Of a DNA stretch of 64,000 bases, positions 17,126 to 25,067 are shown in pieces. The notes below the pieces were generated by a model that searched no databases, was not told the DNA's origin, and saw only the letters and a list, made by a program, of their open reading frames with translations. Both the position numbers and the translations under genes were made by a program. Location of the stretch: positions 1 to 64,000 of the forward strand of contig NZ_LXIE01000008.1 of NCBI RefSeq assembly GCF_001641085.1, given 5' to 3'. The stretch comes from Aequorivita soesokkakensis (GTDB taxonomy: Bacteria; Bacteroidota; Bacteroidia; Flavobacteriales; Flavobacteriaceae). Positions within the stretch are counted from its first letter, which is position 1, and each line of letters opens with the position of its first letter.

Positions 17126-18194
17126 GGTTGGTTTTTTTAAGATGGTGCGCCAAAAACGGCTTTAGTTTAAAAAGTATCATTTCTGGGGTCAATTCTTTGT
17201 ATAATGAATGCGGATCTTGCTCAATTCGCCTTCTTTCTTCCAAAGTAAAACTGCTGAAAAGATCGGGCTTTTCTTCCAATAAATGTATGGAATCGTGCTG
17301 GTCGCCATCCTCAAAACTGCACCAATGCTCTTTGTTCACATAAGGCGAATAAATAGTGAACGTAGGCTTTTCAAGCGCTTTTGTAATGTGAACACTTCCG
17401 CCTTCGTTGGAAACCAAAAGGTCACATTGGTTCATCAATTTTATAAATCCGCGGATGGAATCTTCGTAAATATCGAGGTTGATTTGGCTTTTATTTTTGC
17501 ATATTTCATATACTTTCAACGCTTCTTCTTTTTGATGCGGTGCATAATTGAAAAGAATTGTGCCGTGATAATTTGAAGTGATATAATCAATTATTTGAAC
17601 CATATATTCATCGGGCATCGATTTTTGGGGCGTGCTGCCCAAAATGCCCAGCATAATCACTGGTTTTTGAAGGGAATCGATTCGGTTGTATTTTTTTTCT
17701 TCTTCGGTCAAAAATATTTTTGGCGCGTACTCGGGTTCTTTTAAATCAAAAACCGAAGCAATCATATTTATTCTATCTTCAATAGCTTTACCGCAGTTTT
17801 TGGAGCGGTGTTCCAAAAAACTGATTGGGTGTGTGTAAAACGGAAGTTTCAATTCCTTGTGTGCGCGTTTCAGCCCAATTCGGTATTCAGCCTTTGAAAA
17901 CAGGCAGATCATCCTACTTTGAAACTTTGAATACGGATCAAAAATGATGTCGTATTTTTCCTTTTTTATTTTTGAAATAGTCTGTAAAAGCTTCGGAAAT
18001 TTCTTTAGTTCCTTTTCTTTTACCGAAATAATATGGTCAATATTCGGGTTGTTTTCCAAAACCCCCGTTGTGTAATCATAAACAAAATAGGTTACTTCGC
18101 TTTGCGGAAAAACCTTCTTTATATTGTTGGCAATAACGGAGCTTATGAGCACATCGCCAATTCTTTTGTTTTGTATTACGAGTATTTTCTTCAT
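17100..18194 (-). CDS. Glycosyltransferase family 9 (heptosyltransferase-like)
   Basis: A GT-B enzyme of the ADP-heptose:LPS heptosyltransferase family. The N-terminus KILVIQNKRIGDVLISSVIA is the family signature, and the C-terminal donor site contains DLLVSNEGGSVHITKAL. The length is normal at 364 residues. It would transfer heptose or a similar sugar to the inner core of lipopolysaccharide at the cytosolic face of the inner membrane. It is the upstream gene of a pair with a methyltransferase. It diverges from the kinase-like gene at 18243, which fits core assembly and phosphorylation. Confidence 0.88.
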   Translation of the reverse strand: MKKILVIQNKRIGDVLISSVIANNIKKVFPQSEVTYFVYDYTTGVLENNPNIDHIISVKEKELKKFPKLLQTISKIKKEKYDIIFDPYSKFQSRMICLFSKAEYRIGLKRAHKELKLPFYTHPISFLEHRSKNCGKAIEDRINMIASVFDLKEPEYAPKIFLTEEEKKYNRIDSLQKPVIMLGILGSTPQKSMPDEYMVQIIDYITSNYHGTILFNYAPHQKEEALKVYEICKNKSQINLDIYEDSIRGFIKLMNQCDLLVSNEGGSVHITKALEKPTFTIYSPYVNKEHWCSFEDGDQHDSIHLLEEKPDLFSSFTLEERRRIEQDPHSLYKELTPEMILFKLKPFLAHHLKKTNHESTGQIS

Positions 18195-18242
18195 ATAGAT
18201 TACCTTCGCAAAATACCTTTTTTAAAAGTATCTTTTTTATAA

Positions 18243-18995
18243 ATGCGCGAGAATTTTGTTATCAACCCCAAATATTCCCACTTGGCTGAAAAGCTTAAGG
18301 AGGTGCTCCACAATTTTTCCAAAAAAGGGGAATATGTTACCAAAGGCGAGCGCAATGTGATAAAAATGGTACAGCTTGAGGGAATTGCTTTCAATATTAA
18401 AAAATTCAAGACTCCGAACGTTTTTCAAGCTTTGGTGTATCAACATATTCGGAAAAGTAAGGCGAAACGCTCTTTTGAATACGCTTCAAAATTGATTGAG
18501 CTGGACATAAAAACGCCTTTTCCCGTGGCGTATTTGGAAACATTTTCGGGAGGATTGAAGGAGAGTTTCTACGTGAGCGAACACATTAATTATGATTTTG
18601 ATTTTCGCGAATTAATACACAACCCAAGATTTAAAAAGCGTAATGAAATTTTAAAGCAGTTTACGAAATTCACGTTTAAGCTTCACGAAAACGGTGTAAA
18701 CTTTTTGGATCATTCCCCTGGAAATACTCTAATAATGGACAATGGGAATAATAACTACGAATTCTATTTGATTGACTTAAACCGCATGCGTTTTGAACCC
18801 ATGGATTTCAATACACGGATGCACAACTTCCGTAGACTCTGGCTATCAAAAACGATGATGAAAGTAATGGCGGAGGAATATGCCAAGCTTTACAACAAAT
18901 CTGTTGATGGAACCTATGCGCTGATGCTGCACTATGGTAGGGCTTTTCAGAAGAAGATTAATAGTAAGAAACTTAGGAGAAGGAAAGCAAATTGA
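18243..18995 (+). CDS. Lipopolysaccharide (Kdo/heptose) kinase-like protein, InaA/RfaP type
   Basis: A small kinase-fold protein of the lipopolysaccharide kinase group (InaA/WaaP/KdkA). The lysine-containing strand IAFNIKKFK lies near residue 45. The catalytic-loop equivalent is LHENGVNFLDHSPGNTLI (about residues 145-162), with an Asp and Asn placed as in HxD...N. The magnesium motif is YLIDLNRMRF, in place of DFG. It probably phosphorylates an inner-core sugar. The genes around it are core glycosyltransferases, which supports the call. The family level is secure; the exact sugar is not. Confidence 0.8.
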   Translation: MRENFVINPKYSHLAEKLKEVLHNFSKKGEYVTKGERNVIKMVQLEGIAFNIKKFKTPNVFQALVYQHIRKSKAKRSFEYASKLIELDIKTPFPVAYLETFSGGLKESFYVSEHINYDFDFRELIHNPRFKKRNEILKQFTKFTFKLHENGVNFLDHSPGNTLIMDNGNNNYEFYLIDLNRMRFEPMDFNTRMHNFRRLWLSKTMMKVMAEEYAKLYNKSVDGTYALMLHYGRAFQKKINSKKLRRRKAN

Positions 18996-19022
18996 CAAAT
19001 AATGCTTTTATTAAATTAGTAT

Positions 19023-19214
19023 ATGTTGATATTTTCTATTTTACTTTTTTTATTATCTATTTATATTTTTCTATCATATTTTTATGAATGGGAACACTCT
19101 AAAAAGCATTGGCAGAAAGGCATTCCATATTCCAGATATGATAAAATTTTAGGTATTGTAATGGCTTCAATTCTATTTATTTTATCATTATTTATATTTA
19201 TGAAAACTTTTTAA
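19023..19214 (+). CDS. Small membrane protein, hypothetical
   Basis: A 63-residue protein with two hydrophobic helices (about 2-22 and 43-61) separated by a charged loop YEWEHSKKHWQKGIPYSRYD. It is very AT-rich. It begins 27 bp after the kinase-like gene in the same direction and could be in its transcript. No family is recognised. The two-helix pattern and full use of a gap that would otherwise be empty make a real gene likely but not certain. Confidence 0.5.
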   Translation: MLIFSILLFLLSIYIFLSYFYEWEHSKKHWQKGIPYSRYDKILGIVMASILFILSLFIFMKTF

Positions 19215-19276
19215 AGCTTCACACTTACTTTTTATGATGTTTCTTAGAAATTGATTTATCGAAATAGATATAGTTC

Positions 19277-20092
19277 TTACACCGCCACCCCATACTCCCG
19301 CAAAGCATCGTTCAAAGAAGTTTTAAGATTTGTACTTTCTTTACGCACCCCAATAATCAACGCACATGGCACTTGGAAGTCGCCTGCAGGGAATTTTTTG
19401 GTATAACTTCCGGGAATGACCACGGAACGTTCAGGAACGTATCCTTTTATTTCTACTGGGTTTTCACCCGTAACATCAATAATTTTTGTTGAAGCGGTAA
19501 GCACAACATTTGCGCCCAAAACCGCTTCTTTACCCACGCGAACGCCTTCAACCACTATGCAACGCGAACCTATAAAAGCACCGTCCTCAATAATAACCGG
19601 CGCTGCTTGCAAAGGTTCCAAAACACCGCCAATGCCCACGCCACCGCTTAAATGTACATTTTTACCAATCTGAGCACAACTGCCCACGGTTGCCCAAGTG
19701 TCCACCATCGTACCTTCATCTACATAAGCGCCTATGTTTACATAGCTTGGCATTAAGATAACGCCTTTAGAAATATAAGCTCCGTGACGTGCAACTGCAT
19801 TCGGCACTACGCGAATTCCCTTAGCTTCATAACCTGATTTTAGTGGAATTTTATCGTGATACTCAAAAATACCAGCTTCCAAAGTGCGCATTTTTTGAAT
19901 GGGGAAGTAGAGCACGATCGCTTTTTTCACCCATTCGTTTACTTGCCAGCCATTAGCCGTTGGTTCTGCGCAACGCAGGGTGCCTTCGTCACAAAGGTTT
20001 ACCACTTCGCGAATGGCAACGATGGTTTCGGTTTCGGAAAGAAGGGAACGATCTTCCCAGGCTTTTTCAATGGTTTGTTTTAGTTCGGTCAT
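19277..20092 (-). CDS. dapD: 2,3,4,5-tetrahydropyridine-2,6-dicarboxylate N-succinyltransferase
   Basis: DapD succinylates tetrahydrodipicolinate in the succinylase branch of lysine and diaminopimelate synthesis. The C-terminal two thirds form a left-handed beta-helix with hexapeptide repeats (VILMPSYVNIGAYVDEGTMV, then VHLSGGVGIGGVLEPLQ). The N-terminal helical part begins ELKQTIEKAWEDRSLLS. At 271 residues the length is exactly that of the family. It is monocistronic, with a long leader containing a tandem repeat, and diverges from ruvX. Confidence 0.96.
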   Translation of the reverse strand: MTELKQTIEKAWEDRSLLSETETIVAIREVVNLCDEGTLRCAEPTANGWQVNEWVKKAIVLYFPIQKMRTLEAGIFEYHDKIPLKSGYEAKGIRVVPNAVARHGAYISKGVILMPSYVNIGAYVDEGTMVDTWATVGSCAQIGKNVHLSGGVGIGGVLEPLQAAPVIIEDGAFIGSRCIVVEGVRVGKEAVLGANVVLTASTKIIDVTGENPVEIKGYVPERSVVIPGSYTKKFPAGDFQVPCALIIGVRKESTNLKTSLNDALREYGVAV

Positions 20093-20095
20093 GTT

Positions 20096-20142
20096 TTTGA
20101 TACTATTGATTCTGTTGATACTATTGATACTGTGGATGCTAT
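20096..20142. repeat. Short tandem repeat TGATACTATTGAT upstream of dapD
   Basis: About three and a half imperfect copies of a 9-15 bp unit (TGATACTATTGAT, TCTGTTGATACTATTGATAC) lie directly upstream of dapD, inside its predicted leader. A change in copy number would alter leader length only. Confidence 0.6.
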
Positions 20143-20180
20143 TGTTTTTTATCTTGGCTCTTGGCTCTTACGTCATTCAG

Positions 20181-20188
20181 CAAATATA
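20181..20188 (-). promoter_or_regulatory. -7 box TATATTTG of dapD
   Basis: An exact TAnnTTTG match on the minus strand, 89 bp upstream of the dapD ATG and beyond the tandem repeat. No well-spaced TTG is seen. Confidence 0.35.
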
Positions 20189-20215
20189 AAACCTCAATTC
20201 CAAATAACTGCCCAT

Positions 20216-20249
20216 TTGTAGCATACTATTTCCGAAACCCTTATTTTTG
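20216..20249 (+). promoter_or_regulatory. Promoter of ruvX-def
   Basis: TTG at 20216-20218, within TTTG, and TATTTTTG at 20242-20249 are separated by 23 bases, at the long end of the Bacteroidota range. The -7 box is 8 bp before the ruvX ATG, so the leader would be very short. Confidence 0.4.
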
Positions 20250-20257
20250 CAGTCGGT

Positions 20258-20668
20258 ATGGGAAGAATTTTAGCACTGGATTACGGAAACAAACGCACGG
20301 GAATCGCCATTACGGACGAACTGCAGTTGATTGCTTCAGGTTTAACAACGGTTGCTACTTTTGAATTGATGGATTTTTTAAAGAAATATATCGCTTCGGA
20401 AAAGGTGGAGTTGGTTTTAGTGGGCGAACCAAAACAGAAAGATGGAACCCATTCCAACATTGAAGAAGAAATTCAGAAATTTTTAAAGAAATTTTCCGAA
20501 GTTTTTCCCGACTTAAACGTAAAGCGCGTTGATGAACGTTACACAAGCAAAATGGCTTTTCAGACAATGATTGACAGCGGCTTGAAAAAGAAACAACGAC
20601 AGAACAAAGCACTGGTTGATGAAATTAGTGCGACGATAATTTTGCAGCAATTTTTATATAATAAATAG
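20258..20668 (+). CDS. ruvX: Putative pre-16S rRNA nuclease / Holliday junction resolvase YqgF
   Basis: RuvX/YqgF has an RNase H-like fold and takes part in 16S rRNA 5'-end maturation. The N-terminal strand with the catalytic Asp is ILALDYGNKRTGIAITDE (residues 4-21). ELVLVGEPKQKDGTHSN and VKRVDERYTSKMA follow, with a closing LVDEISATIIL that holds the last acidic residues. The length (136) is standard. It is 4 bp upstream of def in the same transcript, so a maturation nuclease is paired with a translation-linked deformylase. Confidence 0.93.
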   Translation: MGRILALDYGNKRTGIAITDELQLIASGLTTVATFELMDFLKKYIASEKVELVLVGEPKQKDGTHSNIEEEIQKFLKKFSEVFPDLNVKRVDERYTSKMAFQTMIDSGLKKKQRQNKALVDEISATIILQQFLYNK

Positions 20669-20672
20669 ATTA

Positions 20673-21263
20673 ATGATACTACCTATTGTGGCTTACGGAG
20701 ATCCCGTATTGCGAAAAGAAACGGAAGAAATAACCAAAGAATACCCAAATTTGGATGCGGTGCTCGAAAATATGTTTGAAACAATGTATGAAGCACGCGG
20801 CATTGGTCTTGCCGCACCGCAGGTAAATATTCCCATTCGCCTGTTTATAGTTGATGCAACCCCATTTGAAGATGACGAAGACCTTTCCGAAGAGGAACAA
20901 AAGTTTGTTTCTACTTTTAAAAGAGCTTTCATCAATGCCCGGATTGTTGAGGAATCTGGTGATGAATGGGCTTTTAACGAAGGCTGTTTGAGTATTCCTG
21001 ACGTGCGCGAGGATGTTTTCCGCAAACCAAACATTGTGATGGAATATGAAGACGAAAATTTCAAAAAACATAAAGAATCTTTCAGCGGAATTGTAGCGCG
21101 AATTATTCAGCATGAATATGACCACATTGAAGGTGTTCTCTTTACCGATAAGCTTTCCCCGTTGAAAAAGCGATTGATAAAAGGCAAGTTGGAAAATATT
21201 TCCAAAGGAAAAGTGAGCATAGAATACCGGATGAAATTTCCAAATGCAAAAAAGAAACGTTAA
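20673..21263 (+). CDS. def: Peptide deformylase
   Basis: It removes the N-formyl group from nascent proteins using a metal ion. All three family motifs are present: GIGLAAPQ (residues 43-50), EGCLS (103-107, metal ligand C105) and HEYDH (147-151, metal-binding histidines and catalytic Glu). At 196 residues it is a normal type 1 enzyme with an acidic insert near residues 65-80 that is common in Bacteroidota. It follows ruvX by 4 bp and precedes the DUF5606 gene. Confidence 0.97.
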   Translation: MILPIVAYGDPVLRKETEEITKEYPNLDAVLENMFETMYEARGIGLAAPQVNIPIRLFIVDATPFEDDEDLSEEEQKFVSTFKRAFINARIVEESGDEWAFNEGCLSIPDVREDVFRKPNIVMEYEDENFKKHKESFSGIVARIIQHEYDHIEGVLFTDKLSPLKKRLIKGKLENISKGKVSIEYRMKFPNAKKKR

Positions 21264-21268
21264 GGCGC

Positions 21269-21299
21269 TTGTTTATATAAACCAAACCAAAGATATTTG
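21269..21299 (+). promoter_or_regulatory. Possible promoter of the DUF5606 gene
   Basis: TTG at 21269-21271 and GATATTTG at 21292-21299 are spaced by 20 bases. The -7 box has one mismatch to TAnnTTTG at its first base. The leader would be about 25 nt. Confidence 0.3.
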
Positions 21300-21328
21300 C
21301 ATCCGTTAAAACATTTTAAAAGTAGTTT

Positions 21329-21886
21329 ATGAGTTTAGAAAAAGTGCTTTCCATTGCCGGCAAACCCGGACTTTATAAATTAAAAACCCAGACCCGCGCA
21401 GGTTTTCTTGCAGAATCGCTGTTGGACGGAAAAACCATAAACGTAAGTGGGCGCCACAACGTGAGCTTGCTTTCTGAAATTGCTATATACACTTTGACGG
21501 AAGAAGTTCCGCTTCGTAAAGTTTTTGAAAAAATTTCTGAAAAAGAAGGCGGGAAAGAAGCCATTGGCCATAAAGCGTCCAAAGAGGAACTTGAAGAGTA
21601 TTTCTTCGGTGTTATGCCTGATTATGATGAAGATCGCGTGTATGCAAGCGATATTAAAAAAGTGGTGCAATGGTACAATCTGCTTGTAAAAAACGGTATG
21701 ACCGATTTTTCCGAAGCAAAAGAAGAAACCAAGGAAGAGGAAAAAGAGGGCGGTGAAAAAGCAAAAAAAGCCACTGTTAAAAAAGTAACAGCTCCAAAAG
21801 CTGCTGCTCCCAAAACTGCAAATCCGAAAGCTTCCTCAACCAAAAAAGGAGGAGCTACTAAAAATGCAGCTTCCCGCAAAACCTAA
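21329..21886 (+). CDS. DUF5606 domain protein with histone-like basic tail
   Basis: The N-terminal domain (about residues 1-130, beginning MSLEKVLSIAGKPGLYKLKT) matches DUF5606, a family of unknown function largely found in Bacteroidota and often close to def and mazG, as here. Residues from about 130 to 185 switch from a Glu/Lys run to an Ala/Lys/Pro-rich, strongly basic tail with repeated KxxAPKAA-like units, resembling histone H1-like tails. The tail may bind nucleic acid; that is inference. A clear intrinsic terminator follows. Confidence 0.84.
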   Translation: MSLEKVLSIAGKPGLYKLKTQTRAGFLAESLLDGKTINVSGRHNVSLLSEIAIYTLTEEVPLRKVFEKISEKEGGKEAIGHKASKEELEEYFFGVMPDYDEDRVYASDIKKVVQWYNLLVKNGMTDFSEAKEETKEEEKEGGEKAKKATVKKVTAPKAAAPKTANPKASSTKKGGATKNAASRKT

Positions 21887-21911
21887 TATTCAAATTTTAA
21901 TGAATAATAAA

Positions 21912-21944
21912 AATCCCGAAAGTTTCTGCTCTCGGGATTTTTTT
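21912..21944 (+). terminator. Intrinsic terminator after the DUF5606 gene
   Basis: An 8-bp perfect stem, AATCCCGA (21912-21919) and TCGGGATT (21932-21939), with a 12-nt loop, is followed by a run of seven T to 21944. It ends the ruvX-def-DUF5606 segment. Confidence 0.85.
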
Positions 21945-21991
21945 GTTACTTCCGTTTAAAAAGCGAAAAGCGAAACCTGAAACTTGAAACA

Positions 21992-22768
21992 ATGAAAAAT
22001 TCCAGAAAAGACCAATTACAAGCTTTCGATAGACTTTTAACCATTATGGACGAACTGCGCGAGCAGTGCCCTTGGGACAAAAGGCAGACCATGGAAACGT
22101 TGCGGCATTTAACCATTGAGGAAACCTATGAATTGGGCGACGCTATTCTTGACAATGATTTAAACGAAGTAAAAAAGGAATTGGGCGATGTGTTGTTACA
22201 CATTGTTTTTTATGCAAAAATAGGCAGTGAAACCAATGATTTTGATATTGCTGATGTATGCAATAATATTTGTAAAAAACTCATTTCCCGCCATCCGCAT
22301 ATTTATGGGGACGTAAAAGTGGCTGACGAGGAAGAAGTGAAACGAAACTGGGAAAATTTAAAGTTAAAAGAAGGGAAAAAAAGTGTTTTGGAAGGCGTTC
22401 CAAATTCGTTGCCAGCTTTGGTAAAAGCCAGTAGAATACAGGATAAGGTTGCCGGAGTAGGTTTTGACTGGGAAGAGCCACAACAGGTTTTTGAAAAATT
22501 GCAGGAAGAATTGGGTGAACTACAGCACGAAGTAAACGAAAACAATCAGGAAAAGATAGAAGCCGAATTTGGCGATGTGCTTTTCTCGATGATAAACTAC
22601 GCAAGATTTCTAAAAGTAAATCCCGAAAACGCGTTGGAGCGTACCAATAAAAAATTTATTAAACGTTTTCAGTATTTGGAAGGCAAAGCCATGGAAATGA
22701 ACAAATCCTTAAAAGATATGACGTTGGCGGAGATGGATGTTTTTTGGAACGAGGCTAAATTACAGTAA
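21992..22768 (+). CDS. mazG: Nucleoside triphosphate pyrophosphohydrolase MazG
   Basis: MazG hydrolyses NTPs to NMP and pyrophosphate, clearing aberrant nucleotides and lowering ppGpp signalling in some bacteria. Two MazG domains are visible. The first has CPWDKRQTMETLRHLTIEET and ExxE-type metal residues at about residues 18-60. The second has QEELGELQHEVNE and EAEFGDVLFSMINYAR at about 170-200. At 258 residues the length fits the two-domain enzyme. It follows a terminator and a short A-rich repeat; no promoter is evident. Confidence 0.95.
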   Translation: MKNSRKDQLQAFDRLLTIMDELREQCPWDKRQTMETLRHLTIEETYELGDAILDNDLNEVKKELGDVLLHIVFYAKIGSETNDFDIADVCNNICKKLISRHPHIYGDVKVADEEEVKRNWENLKLKEGKKSVLEGVPNSLPALVKASRIQDKVAGVGFDWEEPQQVFEKLQEELGELQHEVNENNQEKIEAEFGDVLFSMINYARFLKVNPENALERTNKKFIKRFQYLEGKAMEMNKSLKDMTLAEMDVFWNEAKLQ

Positions 22769-22769
22769 T

Positions 22770-22826
22770 CAGTTTTCAGTCGCAGTATGCAGTTCTAAAA
22801 TCTAAAATCGTAAATCTAAAATCGCT
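22770..22826. repeat. Low-complexity intergenic repeats
   Basis: The gap between the convergent mazG and DUF349 genes holds CAGT-rich text followed by direct repeats of TCTAAAATC and TCTAAAATCGTAAATC. The same phrase TCTAAAATCGTAAATCG occurs at about 61229-61246, before holA. Confidence 0.6.
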
Positions 22827-24965
22827 TTAATCCTCCCGAACTTCCTTTATTTTTGAAAGTTTTGCCTTCCAAACTTCAAGCTGCTCTTTTTGGCGTTCAA
22901 TATTTTTATGGACTTCTTTTACCAATGGATTGTTCTCGTCAACGTGATGGAAAAAGCCCAAATTGTTCTCCAACTGTCTAATTTCATCCTTGGTTTCATC
23001 AATCTTTTTCGAAATAAAGAAATGTTCGTTTTGAAGTTTGCGATCATCTTCCCTGTTTACGAGAGTATTCAACTTATTGTCGAATTTTATAAGTTCTGTT
23101 TCCTTTTTCCCCAAATCGAGTTTTGAAAATAGACCATCCAATGTCTTGTTGAATTTCTGTTCAATCTGGCGTTTGTTATAAGGAACACGACCAATATTTT
23201 TCCAAGAAGTTATATGCTCTTTTATAGCTTTCACATCGGCTTTATGGTCGCCGCTTAATTCAAAAGAAGCTAATTTATCAAGCATTGCTTGTTTGGTTTC
23301 AAAATGGACCATCTCTTCTTTGTTGGCCTCATTTTTCTGTGCGTGAAGTCTGTCAAAATAATGATTACAGGCTTTTTTAAACTGTTTCCAAATCTTGTCG
23401 CTATCTTTTCTCGGTACGTGCCCAATGTTTTTCCAATCGTCTTGAATTTTTTTCATCAAAGCAGTTGTAGCGTCAAAATCTTCACTGTCCTTGTTTTCTT
23501 CGGCAATTTTTATAAGCTCCCTTTTTTTCTCAAGGTTAGTGTACTGTTCCTTTTTCTGGTTTTTATAAAAATTGTTTTTTTGATGGTTAAAATTGCCGGT
23601 AGCATCTTTAAAGGCTTTCCAAATTTCTTTGTTGTTTGCACGTGGAACGCGGCCTGTGTTAAAGAAAGTATCGCGAAGTTCCTGTATTTTTTTGATGCCG
23701 TTTTGCCAAGCTTGATGGGACGGTTTTATTTCCTCAGTGGTTTTCTTGATTTCTTCAACCAATTGTTTTTTTGTTTCATAATTGATTTCAAAATCCTTTT
23801 CAAGACTCTGAAGTTGCTCTTGGCGCTTGTCGTGGATTACCTTAGTCGCATCGCTGAATTTGTCCCAAACTTCATCGCGATATTCCTTTGCAACAGGCCC
23901 AATATCTTCTTTCCACATTTTATGCAACATTTGAAGCTCGCGGAATGCTTTGTTTATATCTTCTTCCTGCGTTAGCTCCTCTGCGCGGGTAATAAGTTTT
24001 AGCTTGCTATCCAGATTGTGTTTGAAATCTAAATCCCGGAACTCCCTGTTTAAATGCAGAAAATCGTAAAAATTCTCAACGTGATGATGGTAGGTATTCC
24101 AAACAGTGTTGTATTTATCGCGCGGAATTGCCCCCGCAACATGCCATTTTTCTTGAATTTCCTTAAAATGCTTATAGGTTGTATTTATATTTTCCTCGGC
24201 ACTTAAAAGCCCTTTTAACTCTTCAATTAATTCCCAACGTTTATCGAGATTGGATTGTAAATCTTTTTTAAGATTTTTATAATGGTTGTTCCGCTTTTCT
24301 TTGTAGTCGAAATAAAGCGAATTGAATTCCTTTTTTAATGGGGTAGTGTAGTGGAAGTCAATAATATTGCCACCTTCCGCAAGAAATTCCTCTTTTTTGT
24401 GCTCAAGTTCTTCGTTGAATTTACTGTTAAATTCAGAACGTATCTCTTCAACGTCGTGTTTTAGTTCCTGAATTTTCTTGGTTTTTAGCAATCTTTCAAG
24501 CTCTGCAACCAATTCTTTTTCAGAAAGTGTACTGTAGTCTTTTTGTGCCTCATTTTCGTGATCTTCCTCTTCTTCGTCTTCTGAAGATTTCACTTCTTCT
24601 TCATCTTCGCCCAGTTCTCCATCGTCATCCGAAGCTTTAGCGGAGGATGGATCGTCATCAGAAGCTTCAATCTTTTCATTTGAAGTTGCCTCAATATTTT
24701 CTTTTTCCTTCACAGATTCCTTTTCGGCAAGCATCGCTTCTTCCACGGCGTTTTCTTCAGAAGTGTTTTTTTCTACATCATTCCCAGCTACGCTTTCGTT
24801 TTCGATTTCCGAAGCGGAATTTTCTTCCGAAGAATTCTCAACCACGCTTTCGTGTTCAGTTTCGGTTTCGGTTTCGATTTCCGAAGCGGAATTCACATCT
24901 TCAGCAGTATCGGTTGTTGGAATTTCTTTTTCGTTTTCTTCCTGCGGCAATTTTTCGTCAGACAT
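22827..24965 (-). CDS. DUF349 multi-repeat protein with acidic N-terminus
   Basis: The protein contains at least five DUF349 helical repeats, each with the signature W-x3-G-x-(V/I)-P-R...(I/V)W. Examples are KWHVAGAIPRDKYNTVW, TFFNTGRVPRANNKEIW and DWKNIGHVPRKDSDKIW, spread over about residues 240-640. The first 170 residues are a low-complexity acidic region (Glu, Ser, Asp) with internal repeats. The C-terminus is charged and probably coiled coil. The function is unknown. I use the ATG at 24965 rather than a TTG three codons upstream. There is no signal peptide. Confidence 0.88.
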   Translation of the reverse strand: MSDEKLPQEENEKEIPTTDTAEDVNSASEIETETETEHESVVENSSEENSASEIENESVAGNDVEKNTSEENAVEEAMLAEKESVKEKENIEATSNEKIEASDDDPSSAKASDDDGELGEDEEEVKSSEDEEEEDHENEAQKDYSTLSEKELVAELERLLKTKKIQELKHDVEEIRSEFNSKFNEELEHKKEEFLAEGGNIIDFHYTTPLKKEFNSLYFDYKEKRNNHYKNLKKDLQSNLDKRWELIEELKGLLSAEENINTTYKHFKEIQEKWHVAGAIPRDKYNTVWNTYHHHVENFYDFLHLNREFRDLDFKHNLDSKLKLITRAEELTQEEDINKAFRELQMLHKMWKEDIGPVAKEYRDEVWDKFSDATKVIHDKRQEQLQSLEKDFEINYETKKQLVEEIKKTTEEIKPSHQAWQNGIKKIQELRDTFFNTGRVPRANNKEIWKAFKDATGNFNHQKNNFYKNQKKEQYTNLEKKRELIKIAEENKDSEDFDATTALMKKIQDDWKNIGHVPRKDSDKIWKQFKKACNHYFDRLHAQKNEANKEEMVHFETKQAMLDKLASFELSGDHKADVKAIKEHITSWKNIGRVPYNKRQIEQKFNKTLDGLFSKLDLGKKETELIKFDNKLNTLVNREDDRKLQNEHFFISKKIDETKDEIRQLENNLGFFHHVDENNPLVKEVHKNIERQKEQLEVWKAKLSKIKEVRED

Positions 24966-25067
24966 TTGTTTCAATGTTTAGGTTCGTTTTTCTTGGAGGG
25001 TCAAGATACTAACAACTGCGCAATTGGCAAAGCACACAGCGTTTTTTTGAAAGTTTTTGGGTGAATT

